Assembly (NCBI GenBank): GCA_023251255.1
Contig: JAHEZD010000046.1
Coordinates: forward strand, 1-44,223
Direction: 5' to 3'
DNA from: Chitinophagaceae bacterium
GTDB lineage: Bacteria > Bacteroidota > Bacteroidia > Chitinophagales > Chitinophagaceae
DNA: 44,223 nucleotides
Shown here: positions 1 through 8,934 of the stretch, in pieces
How the letters are laid out: each line of letters starts with the position of its first letter
Numbering within the stretch: position 1 is the stretch's first letter
Made by a program: the position numbers and the translations under genes
Notes under the pieces: model-generated
Seen by the model: only the letters and a program-made list of their open reading frames with translations
Databases searched by the model: none
What the model was told of the DNA's origin: nothing

Positions 1-3000
1 GCCGCTGAAGCTTCCGTCCCATGGGTTTGCATAGCCAACGGAGCTGAACAGCTTCTGTCCGTTCCTGTTGAATATTTCCACTGTGCACCCCGCATAGTAT
101 ACCAACTGGCCAATTTCCCACCTGTCATTGATGCCATCACCATTGGGGGAGAAGGCATTGGGAATCTCGGGCTCCTTGAGCAGGAACACCCTAACGGTGT
201 CCTCCTTGTAGCAGCCACCTAAATCTGTGACCCTTAATTGATAGAGCTGCTCTGCAGGCGGGGTGGAAATGGGGTTCAATATGGTGTCATAATTGAGGAA
301 GGTTAACGGTGTTGCAGGGGACACAGCTGTCCAGAGGAACTTCAGGTCCGTCCCCGAAGCCGTTGCCCTCAGTGTCACGCTATTGCCCTGCAGCACATAT
401 TGGTTGGGCCCTGCATCCATGACGGGGTAGGGGTGCACGGTGACGGGCTTGCTGACCGTCTTGCTCCTGCAGCCAAAGGCATCGGTATAGTAGTAGTCCA
501 CGTTGAATATGCCCGCGCTGGCATAGGTGTTGGTGGTGTTCTTGATGGAGGACGTATTGCCATCGGCAAAAGACCAGTTCCATGAAACGGCATTATTGGC
601 GGACTGCCCGGTGAACACGATGGCATCGCCGAGGCATACCTCGAATGGCAGTGCGGTGAAATCTGCCGGTGGCTCCGGATGTACGGCCGCAAGGCTGTGG
701 GTGGTGTCCTTCACGCAGCCATATTTGCTCGTAACGGTCAGTAATACCGTAAATGGTCCCGTGGTGCTGTAATGGTGCGTTGGATTGGTCAGGGACGAAC
801 CAGTGGCATCATTGGGATCACCAAAGTTCCAGGCGAAGGAAGGGTTTGCATCATCCGGAACTGTGGACAGATTGGTGAACGTGGCACCGCCATCTGGCAG
901 GCAGACGGATGCAGGCAAACTGAAGTCGGCAAATGGCCTGTTGTGCACAACGACCGTTTGCGGCAGGGAAGCCGTGCAGCTGTTGCTATTGGTTACCGTA
1001 AGCGTTACGGTATAGTTGCCGGGCGCATTAAAGGTATGGGCAGGGTTCTGCGCACTGCTTGTGGGCGCATCGCTGAAGTTCCAGTCCCAAGTCTGTATGG
1101 ATGCAGCATTGGGAGTGGAGTTGTCCGTAAAACTTATGCCGGTCCTCTCGCAGGTATTTGCCCCAACGGTGAATGCGGGAACGGGCAGTGGCATCACGGT
1201 GATGCTGGTGGTATCTGCATCCCTGCAGCCATTGGCAGCGGTATAGGTGGCAATAATGGGGAAAGTGCCCACGCCTGCTGCTGCAGGTGTAAATGTGGTA
1301 CCGGAAACACCCGTACCGGTATAGGTCCATGAACCGCTCATGCCAGTTGTCTCGGTTGCCTGCACGGGCACTGCGGCCGCGTTCAGGCACACGTTTGCCA
1401 TGGCAGCGATCACTGCATTGGGCAGCGGCTTGATGTTGATGGGAACTGAGGTGGTGGTGCTCGTGCACCCCTTGTCGCTGGTGACGGTAAGTGTCACGGT
1501 CTGGTTGCCGGTAACATAGTAGGGGTGCTTGGGGTTCTGCACCGTGGAGGTTCCTCCATCGCCGAATGTCCATGCCCACTGTGTCACGGTATTGCCGGTA
1601 CCTGCGGTGCTGGCATCGGTAAATTGCACGGTGTCCTTCAGGCAGGCAGATGCCGGTGCACTGATGATGGCAGTGGGCAATTGGTAAATGGTGGATGACA
1701 GGGCCTTTGTTTTCGTATCGGCACAGCCATAATGGGTATCAGTTACCACAAGTGAAACACTAAAAGGTCCTGTACTTGTATAGATATGTGAAGGGTTCTG
1801 TGCAGTGCTTGTATTGGGGTTTGAACCAGTTGAGTTTACAGGGTCACCAAAATTCCAAGCGTAACTGACGCCCGTTGTTGGTGTTGACAAATTGGTGAAC
1901 TGCATGCTTCCTCCCAAACATATCCCCGGAGGGGTCTGGAAATCGACCACAGGTTTTGCTATCACCACAATATTGGTGTCAACAGTGGTACTTGTGCAGT
2001 TTGCTGCATTTTTCACAAACAGTTTCACATTGAATGTGCCAGCGGTATTGTAGGTATGTGAAACAGGTGCGGTTGGGGATGTTCCGGTAACTACGGTTAC
2101 CGCTGAGCCATCACCCCAGTCCCAGTCCCATTCTACAGCGTTGCTTGTGGACTGATCAGTAAATGTTACAGAACTTCCAGCACAGATGGTATCGGCTGAT
2201 GCAACAAATTTTGCTTTAAGGTTATAAGAAAGATCAATGAACACACTGTCAATATTGGTACAGCCAACACTGTTCCTTGTTTCCAGTTTTGCCCAATAAG
2301 AAGTAACGCCTGAACTTAAAGGAGGGTAAGGATGTGGATTAGGAACAGGGTTAGGGGTTGATGCATTTCCATTGTACGCCGTGGCATCACCAAAATTCCA
2401 ATTGTATTGTTGTATAGTGGTTCCGTTAAGTGGTGTTGAAGTGTTATTGAAAGTTACAGAAGTGCTTCCGCATGAGCCGGGTGTGGCAGTGAATACAATG
2501 TCATCATGGCCTACTAGCACATCGATATTCTTTTCTGAGACTCCAGGGCAATCACTTGCAAAAGTTCCATAAGCTGTTGCTTTTAAATGGAAGGTTCCTT
2601 CCTGTGAAAAGGTATAGCTTACGGGGCAAGTGTATATATAAAATGTTTGCCCGTCTACAACGGTGGTTCCAGAATATTGGGCAGCAAAACCACTTGGATT
2701 GGATGTATTTGCTACTCTGGGACCTGTAACACTACCCAAGGGTGTAACAGGATTCGTTCCAGGATTCCATACGATACTATCCACTTTATATGGTAGGTAA
2801 GGTAACGCAATTTTAATGGTTACGGGATTGTTCTTGCAGGTTTTTATGACTGAAGTGGATGTATCTGTACCATACGGATTCTGTGCAATGTTAATGGCAG
2901 TTAGGTTTTTAATGGCCGTTCCTGCATTGTAGCCATAACTTTCCCCGTTACCAACTCCGTAAGCAATAGCATTGAAACCAATATCCGCAGATAGTGTATG

Positions 3001-6000
3001 GGGTACACCGGTCTTGACCCAGAATTTGGCAATAGAATAATTAGCATCTTGAGGATGGGGCCTAAATGCTTGGGCCATGGGCAACATGATAGTGCTAGCA
3101 GAAAAAGCGGTGCAGTTACCCGAACAAACTGATGCTGGAGCTACTGTGCCTGTATCAGCTACTGCCGCTCCATCTAGCTTGAAATTGGCTACACCGGATG
3201 TAGGAATAACTACATTGATATAGCTTGCACAATTGCCAATGGTGCCATTGGGTTGTGCGGGGCTTACTGGTGGACTTGCTGATGTACCCTTAAATTGAGA
3301 TGAATAAACAGTTGCTTTATTGATGGATTGCTGTACAGGGCTAAGTATAATCATTTCAGGATCACCATCTCCTTTACTGCCACCACTAGTTGTTGTACTG
3401 CCACCATTGGTATTGGCACATGAGCCTGCAGTGATGAACTGACTTACATTAATCGGCTTATCGCTCTCTATCAATAGAGGTTGATTGGATGAATATTGAT
3501 AATACAGGTTATTCACCAAGGTTGAGCTCGCCAATACGGTGCCGTTTACTTTTACTGTACTGGTTGCATCCTGGACATAAATCCTGAAATAGTTCCACTC
3601 CATCGTTTTTGTAGGAACAGTCAGGTACTTAGTTCCCCAAGCCACTGTTGGGAACATTTGCTGAATCAATTGGTCGGAACCCGAAGATGGTAAGCAGCTA
3701 CCAGAACTAACAAGTATGCGACCATTGCCACCAAATACGGCAATTTTCTTGTCGCAAGAAGTTTTTACGGTTGTACCAGATAAATCCAATCCAAGGGCCT
3801 TGCCTGTAGTGTCTCCATTATTGGCTGGGTTGCCAGTACCATGGATAAAACTCATGGCATTAAAAACCTGCCCCTTGTTTAATTTTATGGTTGGGGATTG
3901 AATGCCTTTCCTGTATTTTACTTGGTTGTCGGCATTATTGTCATTAAAAATTGTGCCATTGGAGCCTGGAATAGCATCAACAATATCATTGCTAGGTACA
4001 AATGTTATTTCCGTATTATCCTCCATTGCAATTACAAAGAAGAATGAATTGGGATTTGAGCTATTGGTATAGCCACCATAAGCCTGCACAGTATAGCTTG
4101 AATTCCATGTATTGGTAGGGAAAATCATGGCACCAGCTGCGGAATTCTTATTTGTATAGGTATGCAGAAAAACTGATACAGGCGTATTATTGTCACTATA
4201 AACATGAACACCTTTATTGCTTATTCCAGTAGCAAAAAGCCTAGCATCAGGAAGGTTTGATGCATTTGTAGCATCGCCGGCATCTCCAGTTGGAAACCCA
4301 TTAAACTCGTGGTAACTATTTGCTGGAATAGTAAATGTTTGGGAATAGCCTGCACTAGGAAGTTCTACATGCACAGTTGCAGGTTGGTCCAATGTAGTAA
4401 CGTAAACAGACATTTTTGCTTCATCTGCGTCACCAGCCGGCTGGTTCATTTTTTCTTGGTAACCAAAACCCAACCAAAAGTCTGTACCTGAATTGGTAAG
4501 TACATTAGGATCCTGGATTACGTTTCCATTAAGGAAAACAGTATCCTGGTTTGGAACGTATGTGCCACCTCCTGTATGCAATATATAACCGCTGAAAGAG
4601 CCATAAGTTCCTGTTGCCATCTGTACATAAATCTTCGTATTGGCCAATGTGCTGCCTGCATAGGCCAGGCTAGGAATGGTATATGCAAAAGGACCGCTTT
4701 GTGAAGTGGATATTTTGTAAGCCCCTCCCGCAGGTGCTGTGACTGTTAAGGTTCCTGCAGCAGGCGTAAGGTAGCTAGCCGATAGCGTGTACGACAAAAC
4801 AGGAGCTGTGCCAGCATAATTTACATTGCCAAAACTTAAAAGATTGGGTATAGCATTAATTACAGGTACAGGCCCAGTTGTGGTAAATGTTACTTCATTG
4901 CCATAACCCACGTCTACCGCATTTTTAGCGTATGCCCTCGCCTTGTAAGTTGTGTTGGGGGCCAATACTTTCAGAATGCTGCTGAAATCATTGCCATTCG
5001 TGCCATCAATGGTGAATGTAGCCCCTGTACCAGTTATTGTTGGGCTGCCGGTAGTGTTCCAGCAGACTCCTTTTTGTATAATGGCAATGCCGCCGCTGTC
5101 TATGTTCTGTCCTCCGCCATAAGCCCTGTTGGAAAATATGTTGGGGGAAACAATTGGTATGGTGGTCAATGTTGGCTTTACAGGGTTCAGGGTAAAGAAG
5201 TCCAATACCGCACCATAATAAACATTGCCATCCAGGGCCTTTACATAGGCCCTGGTATAATAATGGGTATTGCTTGGAGTCAAACCTGTAATGGTTGTAT
5301 TGAAGCTGCCAGTTAATGCAGGTTGGTTAATGGTCTTGGTGGGGGAATTGATATCAATTGTATTGGTGGTTCCCCAAATGACCCCACTGGAATGCAATGG
5401 CATGGATGGTGAAGGCAGGCCAAGGTTCACAGTTGAGTTTACATTGGCTGTATTGATGCCAGGGGTCACTGAATTGGTTGAAACTGTTGGTGCTGTACCT
5501 ATTGGGCCACTGACAATGATGTCATCTATGTAAAAACTGCCACCATCGGCATTGAAAAAACCTATCCGGCAAGGTCCGCTGAACGTGCCAGTATAACTAT
5601 AGCTGGTCATGCTGGAATTGCCTGCTGAGGAAAATGATTGGGTAGCATATGAAAATGCTGAAGGGACAGGGTTAGACGAACTATAAGTTGGCTGTGCTTC
5701 ATTTGTATTTGTATTGATACCAACAATTACCTTATTGCTTAAAGCTGCCCAAAATGTCACACTAACAACTGCTGCAGGAGAAGCAGGAGTAATAATATAG
5801 CCACTGCTGCTGAATTTAATGGAGTTGTACCTTGAGTGTTCCTTGTCCAGTTTTGACCCTGTATTGGAATTGGCCCTTGAATATAGCCATGTGCCTTTAT
5901 TGGGAACTGTGTTTAGGGCCGTACTGAAAGAGGAGGCACCCTGTACGCTCATGTAGCTCATGCTGCTGCTCATGGAAGTGCATGTTATAACAACGGAACC

Positions 6001-6165
6001 ACTGGTAGTGTTGCCAAATCCTGTTGTCCAAGCATCTTCTTCAAAACCTTCATTGATAACTTGGCCTTTCCCGAGGGTTGGGATTAGCGTCAGGAGAGAA
6101 AATGCCAATAAGCAAAAAAATGTGGGTACACCTTTAAACAACTGGGCTAGGTAGTTTTTTTTCAT
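1..6165 (-). CDS. Giant secreted multidomain surface protein with IgGFc-binding-like region, PKD repeats and T9SS sorting domain (C-terminus cut by window edge)
   Basis: The frame is open from an ATG at 6165 to the left edge (2055 codons, no stop seen in a manual scan). Residues 1-35 are a signal peptide (MKKNYLAQ, hydrophobic LLAFSLLTLIP). About 40-210 resembles a MAM/choice-of-anchor fold ending FYIDDIIV. About 215-430 is fibronectin-like (GVCWNT, PNTTYKARAYAKN). About 580-1090 resembles the IgGFc-binding N-terminal domain (SVYVTTLDQPATVHVELP, VFNAMSFIHGTGNP, KKIAVFGGNGRI). About 1220-1910 holds several PKD/Ig-like repeats (WNFGDP, WTFGDGG, TLTVTS). The last visible part, PNAFSPNGDGINDRWEIGQL then VEIFNRNGQKLFSS, is the gliding-motility/CHU_C type B signal for type IX secretion, so probably only 20-30 residues are missing. 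Likely role: cell-surface adhesin or matrix protein; the ligand is unknown. G+C rises sharply in the last 1.7 kb of the gene. Confidence 0.9.
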   Translation of the reverse strand, partial: MKKNYLAQLFKGVPTFFCLLAFSLLTLIPTLGKGQVINEGFEEDAWTTGFGNTTSGSVVITCTSMSSSMSYMSVQGASSFSTALNTVPNKGTWLYSRANSNTGSKLDKEHSRYNSIKFSSSGYIITPASPAAVVSVTFWAALSNKVIVGINTNTNEAQPTYSSSNPVPSAFSYATQSFSSAGNSSMTSYSYTGTFSGPCRIGFFNADGGSFYIDDIIVSGPIGTAPTVSTNSVTPGINTANVNSTVNLGLPSPSMPLHSSGVIWGTTNTIDINSPTKTINQPALTGSFNTTITGLTPSNTHYYTRAYVKALDGNVYYGAVLDFFTLNPVKPTLTTIPIVSPNIFSNRAYGGGQNIDSGGIAIIQKGVCWNTTGSPTITGTGATFTIDGTNGNDFSSILKVLAPNTTYKARAYAKNAVDVGYGNEVTFTTTGPVPVINAIPNLLSFGNVNYAGTAPVLSYTLSASYLTPAAGTLTVTAPAGGAYKISTSQSGPFAYTIPSLAYAGSTLANTKIYVQMATGTYGSFSGYILHTGGGTYVPNQDTVFLNGNVIQDPNVLTNSGTDFWLGFGYQEKMNQPAGDADEAKMSVYVTTLDQPATVHVELPSAGYSQTFTIPANSYHEFNGFPTGDAGDATNASNLPDARLFATGISNKGVHVYSDNNTPVSVFLHTYTNKNSAAGAMIFPTNTWNSSYTVQAYGGYTNSSNPNSFFFVIAMEDNTEITFVPSNDIVDAIPGSNGTIFNDNNADNQVKYRKGIQSPTIKLNKGQVFNAMSFIHGTGNPANNGDTTGKALGLDLSGTTVKTSCDKKIAVFGGNGRILVSSGSCLPSSGSDQLIQQMFPTVAWGTKYLTVPTKTMEWNYFRIYVQDATSTVKVNGTVLASSTLVNNLYYQYSSNQPLLIESDKPINVSQFITAGSCANTNGGSTTTSGGSKGDGDPEMIILSPVQQSINKATVYSSQFKGTSASPPVSPAQPNGTIGNCASYINVVIPTSGVANFKLDGAAVADTGTVAPASVCSGNCTAFSASTIMLPMAQAFRPHPQDANYSIAKFWVKTGVPHTLSADIGFNAIAYGVGNGESYGYNAGTAIKNLTAINIAQNPYGTDTSTSVIKTCKNNPVTIKIALPYLPYKVDSIVWNPGTNPVTPLGSVTGPRVANTSNPSGFAAQYSGTTVVDGQTFYIYTCPVSYTFSQEGTFHLKATAYGTFASDCPGVSEKNIDVLVGHDDIVFTATPGSCGSTSVTFNNTSTPLNGTTIQQYNWNFGDATAYNGNASTPNPVPNPHPYPPLSSGVTSYWAKLETRNSVGCTNIDSVFIDLSYNLKAKFVASADTICAGSSVTFTDQSTSNAVEWDWDWGDGSAVTVVTGTSPTAPVSHTYNTAGTFNVKLFVKNAANCTSTTVDTNIVVIAKPVVDFQTPPGICLGGSMQFTNLSTPTTGVSYAWNFGDPVNSTGSNPNTSTAQNPSHIYTSTGPFSVSLVVTDTHYGCADTKTKALSSTIYQLPTAIISAPASACLKDTVQFTDASTAGTGNTVTQWAWTFGDGGTSTVQNPKHPYYVTGNQTVTLTVTSDKGCTSTTTSVPINIKPLPNAVIAAMANVCLNAAAVPVQATETTGMSGSWTYTGTGVSGTTFTPAAAGVGTFPIIATYTAANGCRDADTTSITVMPLPVPAFTVGANTCERTGISFTDNSTPNAASIQTWDWNFSDAPTSSAQNPAHTFNAPGNYTVTLTVTNSNSCTASLPQTVVVHNRPFADFSLPASVCLPDGGATFTNLSTVPDDANPSFAWNFGDPNDATGSSLTNPTHHYSTTGPFTVLLTVTSKYGCVKDTTHSLAAVHPEPPADFTALPFEVCLGDAIVFTGQSANNAVSWNWSFADGNTSSIKNTTNTYASAGIFNVDYYYTDAFGCRSKTVSKPVTVHPYPVMDAGPNQYVLQGNSVTLRATASGTDLKFLWTAVSPATPLTFLNYDTILNPISTPPAEQLYQLRVTDLGGCYKEDTVRVFLLKEPEIPNAFSPNGDGINDRWEIGQLVYYAGCTVEIFNRNGQKLFSSVGYANPWDGSFSG

Positions 6166-6498
6166 ATACAGCAAGCAATTAAATAGCACGAGAATGATAA
6201 AATCAGGGGCAAGCTACTTTCTTGTAACCTCTTTGTTGCCTAGCTTTTCATCTATTTTTACGCAAACGATACCGATAACGTTTCCATTAAAACGGGCTAA
6301 TTGAATGCTTATTACTATGGTAGGGGCCATTTTTGCCTGCTCCTGAAAATTGCTTCCGTATGCTGCTGCTGTTTAATAGATTGGGCTGAACATCGTGGAA
6401 CACCATCGAATAACGGTGGATATAGGGCCGGACAAAGGCAGTACCTGCTCACATAAAATGGGAGCTATTTATGGGTTTTCCTGTTGAAGAGGGCCTTT
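6166..6498. other. Intergenic stretch upstream of the giant adhesin
   Basis: No gene is supported here. The stretch holds the 5' side of the adhesin gene (transcribed leftwards). No convincing Bacteroidota -33/-7 pair was found in it. Beyond it lies the MITE-like element and then infA. Confidence 0.5.
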
Positions 6499-6696
6499 AG
6501 AAGCTGTTTGAGTTAATTGTTTGATATTCCTTATCATGCCTTTATGGCTGTCCCGCATCCAATTGCGGGATTGGATCTTCCGCCATAGGTTACTGGCTAC
6601 GGCCGTAAAATCTGCCTTGTTTCGCTCCTGCCCGAATGTTCAGGCGGGCAAAAAATCGCAATAATGCAGGCTGAACAATTAACTCAAACAGCTTCT
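6499..6696. repeat. MITE-like element, copy 1 (198 bp, perfect 23-bp terminal inverted repeats)
   Basis: The left end AGAAGCTGTTTGAGTTAATT plus GTT at 6499-6521 is the exact reverse complement of 6674-6696. The interior, read on the minus strand, has GCCCGCC..TTCGGGCAGGAGCGAAACAAG, shared with copy 2 (18756-18977). It carries no ORF for a transposase. It lies directly upstream of infA and separates the ribosomal-protein operon from the adhesin gene. Confidence 0.8.
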
Positions 6697-6718
6697 TGGA
6701 ATATTTTTTTTGGGATTG

Positions 6719-6750
6719 TTTCATTTTTCAGCAATTCACTCCTATCTTCG
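6719..6750 (+). promoter_or_regulatory. Candidate Bacteroidota promoter of the infA-rplQ operon
   Basis: TATCTTCG at 6743-6750 matches the Bacteroidota -7 consensus TAnnTTTG at all but one position. TTTC at 6719-6722, 20 bp upstream, is a near match to the -33 TTTG. The infA start codon is 16 bp further on, implying a very short leader. It sits just outside the MITE-like element. Confidence 0.45.
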
Positions 6751-6765
6751 CAGCCCGAAAAAATT

Positions 6766-6984
6766 ATGTCGAAACAACAACTAATCAAACAGGACGGAGT
6801 TATTCTAGAAGCACTAAGCAATGCTATGTTCAGGGTGAGGTTGGAAAACGGACATGAAATTCTGGCTACCATATCTGGTAAAATGAGGATGCACTATATC
6901 AGGATCCTGCCGGGGGATAAAGTAGGGGTGGAAATGAGTCCTTATGACTTGACAAGGGGAAGAATCAATTTTAGGTATAAATAG
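6766..6984 (+). CDS. infA: Translation initiation factor IF-1
   Basis: A 72-residue protein starting [20 protein letters not shown], with the S1/OB-fold core [20 protein letters not shown] and the C-terminal [20 protein letters not shown] typical of IF-1, at the family's usual length. IF-1 binds the 30S A site and works with IF-2 and IF-3. The frame is open further upstream to 6664, but that extension lies in the inverted repeat of the MITE-like element and lacks IF-1 homology, so the ATG at 6766 is the start. It is the first gene of the ribosomal-protein run, with rpmJ 23 bp downstream. The secY/map genes that commonly precede infA are not present here. Confidence 0.97.
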   Translation: MSKQQLIKQDGVILEALSNAMFRVRLENGHEILATISGKMRMHYIRILPGDKVGVEMSPYDLTRGRINFRYK

Positions 6985-7007
6985 CTTTTAGCAACAACAA
7001 ACTTTTT

Positions 7008-7124
7008 ATGAAAGTAAGAGCATCAATTAAAAAACGCAGTGTTGACTGTAAGATTGTTAAACGTGGAGGCAAGCTTTACGTAATTAACAAAAAGAATCCT
7101 CGTTTTAAACAAAGACAAGGATAA
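7008..7124 (+). CDS. rpmJ: 50S ribosomal protein L36
   Basis: A 38-residue basic protein, [20 protein letters not shown] and on to [12 protein letters not shown]. Length and sequence match bacterial L36. It has a single cysteine (C14), so it lacks the complete CCCH zinc ribbon of C+ L36 proteins and is of the zinc-independent kind. It lies between infA and rpsM in the conserved order, with 33 bp to rpsM. Confidence 0.97.
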   Translation: MKVRASIKKRSVDCKIVKRGGKLYVINKKNPRFKQRQG

Positions 7125-7157
7125 TCCTTCATTAACACTCAAAATTCAAGATAGATT

Positions 7158-7538
7158 ATGGCACGTATTGCCGGTATAGACTTACCAAAAAACAAAAGAG
7201 GCGAAATAGGACTTACCTATATCTATGGTATTGGTCGTTCTACTGCTCAGGATATTTTGACAAGGGCTGGTATCAGCCTTGACAAGAAAGTGAATCAATG
7301 GAACGATGAGGAGCAAGCTGCCATCCGTAACATTATCAACGCTGAAATCAAGGTAGAAGGTGCTTTGCGTAGCGAAACCCAAATGAACATCAAACGTTTA
7401 TTGGACATCGCTTGCTACCGTGGTCTCCGTCACAGAAAAGGGTTGCCTGTTCGTGGCCAACGTACCAAAACTAACAGCCGTACAAGAAAAGGGAAACGCA
7501 AGACGGTTGCTGGTAAGAAGAAAGCACCTAAGAAATAG
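7158..7538 (+). CDS. rpsM: 30S ribosomal protein S13
   Basis: 126 residues beginning [20 protein letters not shown], with the helix-two-turn-helix region [14 protein letters not shown] and the C-terminal rRNA-binding stretch [20 protein letters not shown] followed by a Lys-rich tail. It is a 30S head protein that contacts 50S bridges and the P-site tRNA. Length is normal. A 130-bp spacer with a terminator-like hairpin separates it from rpsK. Confidence 0.98.
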   Translation: MARIAGIDLPKNKRGEIGLTYIYGIGRSTAQDILTRAGISLDKKVNQWNDEEQAAIRNIINAEIKVEGALRSETQMNIKRLLDIACYRGLRHRKGLPVRGQRTKTNSRTRKGKRKTVAGKKKAPKK

Positions 7539-7551
7539 GAAATTAACCTTT

Positions 7552-7578
7552 AAGCTCCCAGTCAAACACTGTGAGCTT
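7552..7578 (+). other. Hairpin followed by a T-rich run in the rpsM-rpsK spacer
   Basis: AAGCTCCCAGT (7552-7562) pairs with ACTGTGAGCTT (7568-7578) with one mismatch and a 5-nt loop. It is followed by TTGGTTTTTT. This resembles a weak intrinsic terminator or attenuator inside the operon. Confidence 0.5.
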
Positions 7579-7668
7579 TTGGTTTTTTATAAAACCGCTG
7601 GATAATCCTGAATTTTTCAGGGAAGGAGGCGGATATTTTTAGAAGATTACCTCAAACAACAAACAAAA

Positions 7669-8079
7669 ATGGCTAAACCAGTTAAGGCACAGAACAGTGC
7701 CAAAGCGGCTGCAAAGAAAAGGATCGTAAAGGTTGAAGCAGCAGGAGAAGCACGTATCAGTGCAACATTCAACAACATTATCGTGGCATTTACCAACAAG
7801 TCTGGTCAGGTTATCTCCTGGTCATCTGCTGGTAAAATGGGCTTTCGTGGTTCCAAGAAGAACACGCCTTATGCAGCACAGATGGCTGCAGCGGATGCTG
7901 CTAAAGTAGCATTGGATGCAGGGTTGAAAAGGGTGGATGTTTATGTAAAGGGCCCCGGTTCAGGACGTGAAGGTGCTATCCGCTCCATTTCCCAAAATGG
8001 TATCGAAGTGACTTCCATCAAGGACATCACACCTTTGCCGCACAACGGTTGCCGTCCTCCAAAGAAAAGAAGGGTATAG
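7669..8079 (+). CDS. rpsK: 30S ribosomal protein S11
   Basis: 136 residues. After a basic Ala/Lys-rich N-terminus ([17 protein letters not shown]) come the S11 signatures [40 protein letters not shown] and the C-terminal [20 protein letters not shown] followed by PKKRRV. It forms part of the 30S platform near the E-site codon. Length is normal for the family. Its place between rpsM and rpsD is conserved across bacteria. Confidence 0.98.
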   Translation: MAKPVKAQNSAKAAAKKRIVKVEAAGEARISATFNNIIVAFTNKSGQVISWSSAGKMGFRGSKKNTPYAAQMAAADAAKVALDAGLKRVDVYVKGPGSGREGAIRSISQNGIEVTSIKDITPLPHNGCRPPKKRRV

Positions 8080-8127
8080 TAATAGGTCCCAAAGCTCAAT
8101 GGAGCAAGGGGATTTATTGTATAATAG

Positions 8128-8170
8128 GGATGCGTCATTGATTTTTATGATTTTTAATGATGCCGCATCC
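8128..8170 (+). other. Bulged hairpin in the rpsK-rpsD spacer
   Basis: GGATGCG-TCATT (8128-8139) pairs with AATGA-TGC-CGCATCC (8156-8170), with a small bulge and an AT-rich loop. It ends 30 bp before the rpsD start. Candidate regulatory or RNA-processing structure. Confidence 0.45.
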
Positions 8171-8200
8171 ATTCAATAAAAAATCAGACATATATTAATT

Positions 8201-8806
8201 ATGGCACGTTACACCGGTCCTAAGACCAGAATCTGCAGAACTTTTGGTGAGCCAATTTTAGGCAACGCCAAATGGTTATCCAAAAACAGCAACCCTCCAG
8301 GTCAGCACGGAGGAACCAAAAAACGCAAAACACTTGGCGAATATGCCTTGCAGTTGCGCGAAAAACAAAAAGCCAAATACACTTACGGCTTGTTGGAGCG
8401 TCAGTTCCGTAAAACATTCGTGGAAGCTTCTAAAATGAAGGGTGTTAAGGGTGAAAACCTGATCAGATTGTTGGAAGCACGTTTGGACAACACTGTTTAT
8501 CGTATGGGACTGGCTGCTAGCCGCCCGGAAGCTAGGCAATTGGTTGCCCATAAGCACATCAGTGTGAATGGCGATGTGAGGAACATTCCTTCTTACTCCT
8601 GCAAACCGGGTGATGTTATTGCTTACCGTCCAAAGAGTGAGCATAATTCTTCCATCTTGGCTAAGAGCCGTGGCAAGAACCCTAAATTTGGTTGGATTGA
8701 TTGGAACGAAACTGAAAAGAAAGGTACATTCATCACCTACCCCGAAAGGGAACATGTTCCTGAGAACATTAAGGAACAGTTGATTGTAGAGTTGTACTCT
8801 AAATAA
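8201..8806 (+). CDS. rpsD: 30S ribosomal protein S4
   Basis: 201 residues starting MARYTGPKTRICRTFGEPIL. The N-terminal part has the conserved SNPPGQHGGTKKRKTLGEYA and LREKQKAKYTYGLLERQFRK. The S4 RNA-binding domain runs from about residue 92, including RLDNTVYRMGLAASRPEARQ. S4 is a primary 16S-binding assembly protein and, in other bacteria, the autogenous translational repressor of this (alpha) operon. No cysteine zinc finger is visible at the N-terminus. The 128-bp spacer to rpoA contains an inverted repeat. Confidence 0.98.
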   Translation: MARYTGPKTRICRTFGEPILGNAKWLSKNSNPPGQHGGTKKRKTLGEYALQLREKQKAKYTYGLLERQFRKTFVEASKMKGVKGENLIRLLEARLDNTVYRMGLAASRPEARQLVAHKHISVNGDVRNIPSYSCKPGDVIAYRPKSEHNSSILAKSRGKNPKFGWIDWNETEKKGTFITYPEREHVPENIKEQLIVELYSK

Positions 8807-8827
8807 AACGTGAGTCGTAAGTCGGAT

Positions 8828-8851
8828 ATCGCCAGTTCCTTAACTAGCGAT
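8828..8851 (+). other. Hairpin in the rpsD-rpoA spacer
   Basis: ATCGCCAGTT (8828-8837) pairs with AACTAGCGAT (8842-8851) with one mismatch and a 4-nt loop. An outer CGTGA...TCACG pairing extends it. Candidate S4-responsive or processing structure. Confidence 0.45.
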
Positions 8852-8934
8852 TTCCGGTTCACGATTTTTGGGTGTTCACAACTTTGAACGCTGGTATCAA
8901 AAAATTTCCACCACTAAAAATCGGAGAGTATAAA

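Noticed and set aside
400-1332. Plus-strand open frames opposite the adhesin gene
   Set aside because: They are shadows in the GC-rich repeat region. The minus-strand frame is continuous and has recognisable PKD and CHU_C motifs.
6664-6765. N-terminal extension of infA
   Set aside because: It translates the MITE terminus and has no IF-1 similarity; the ATG at 6766 gives a normal 72-residue protein.
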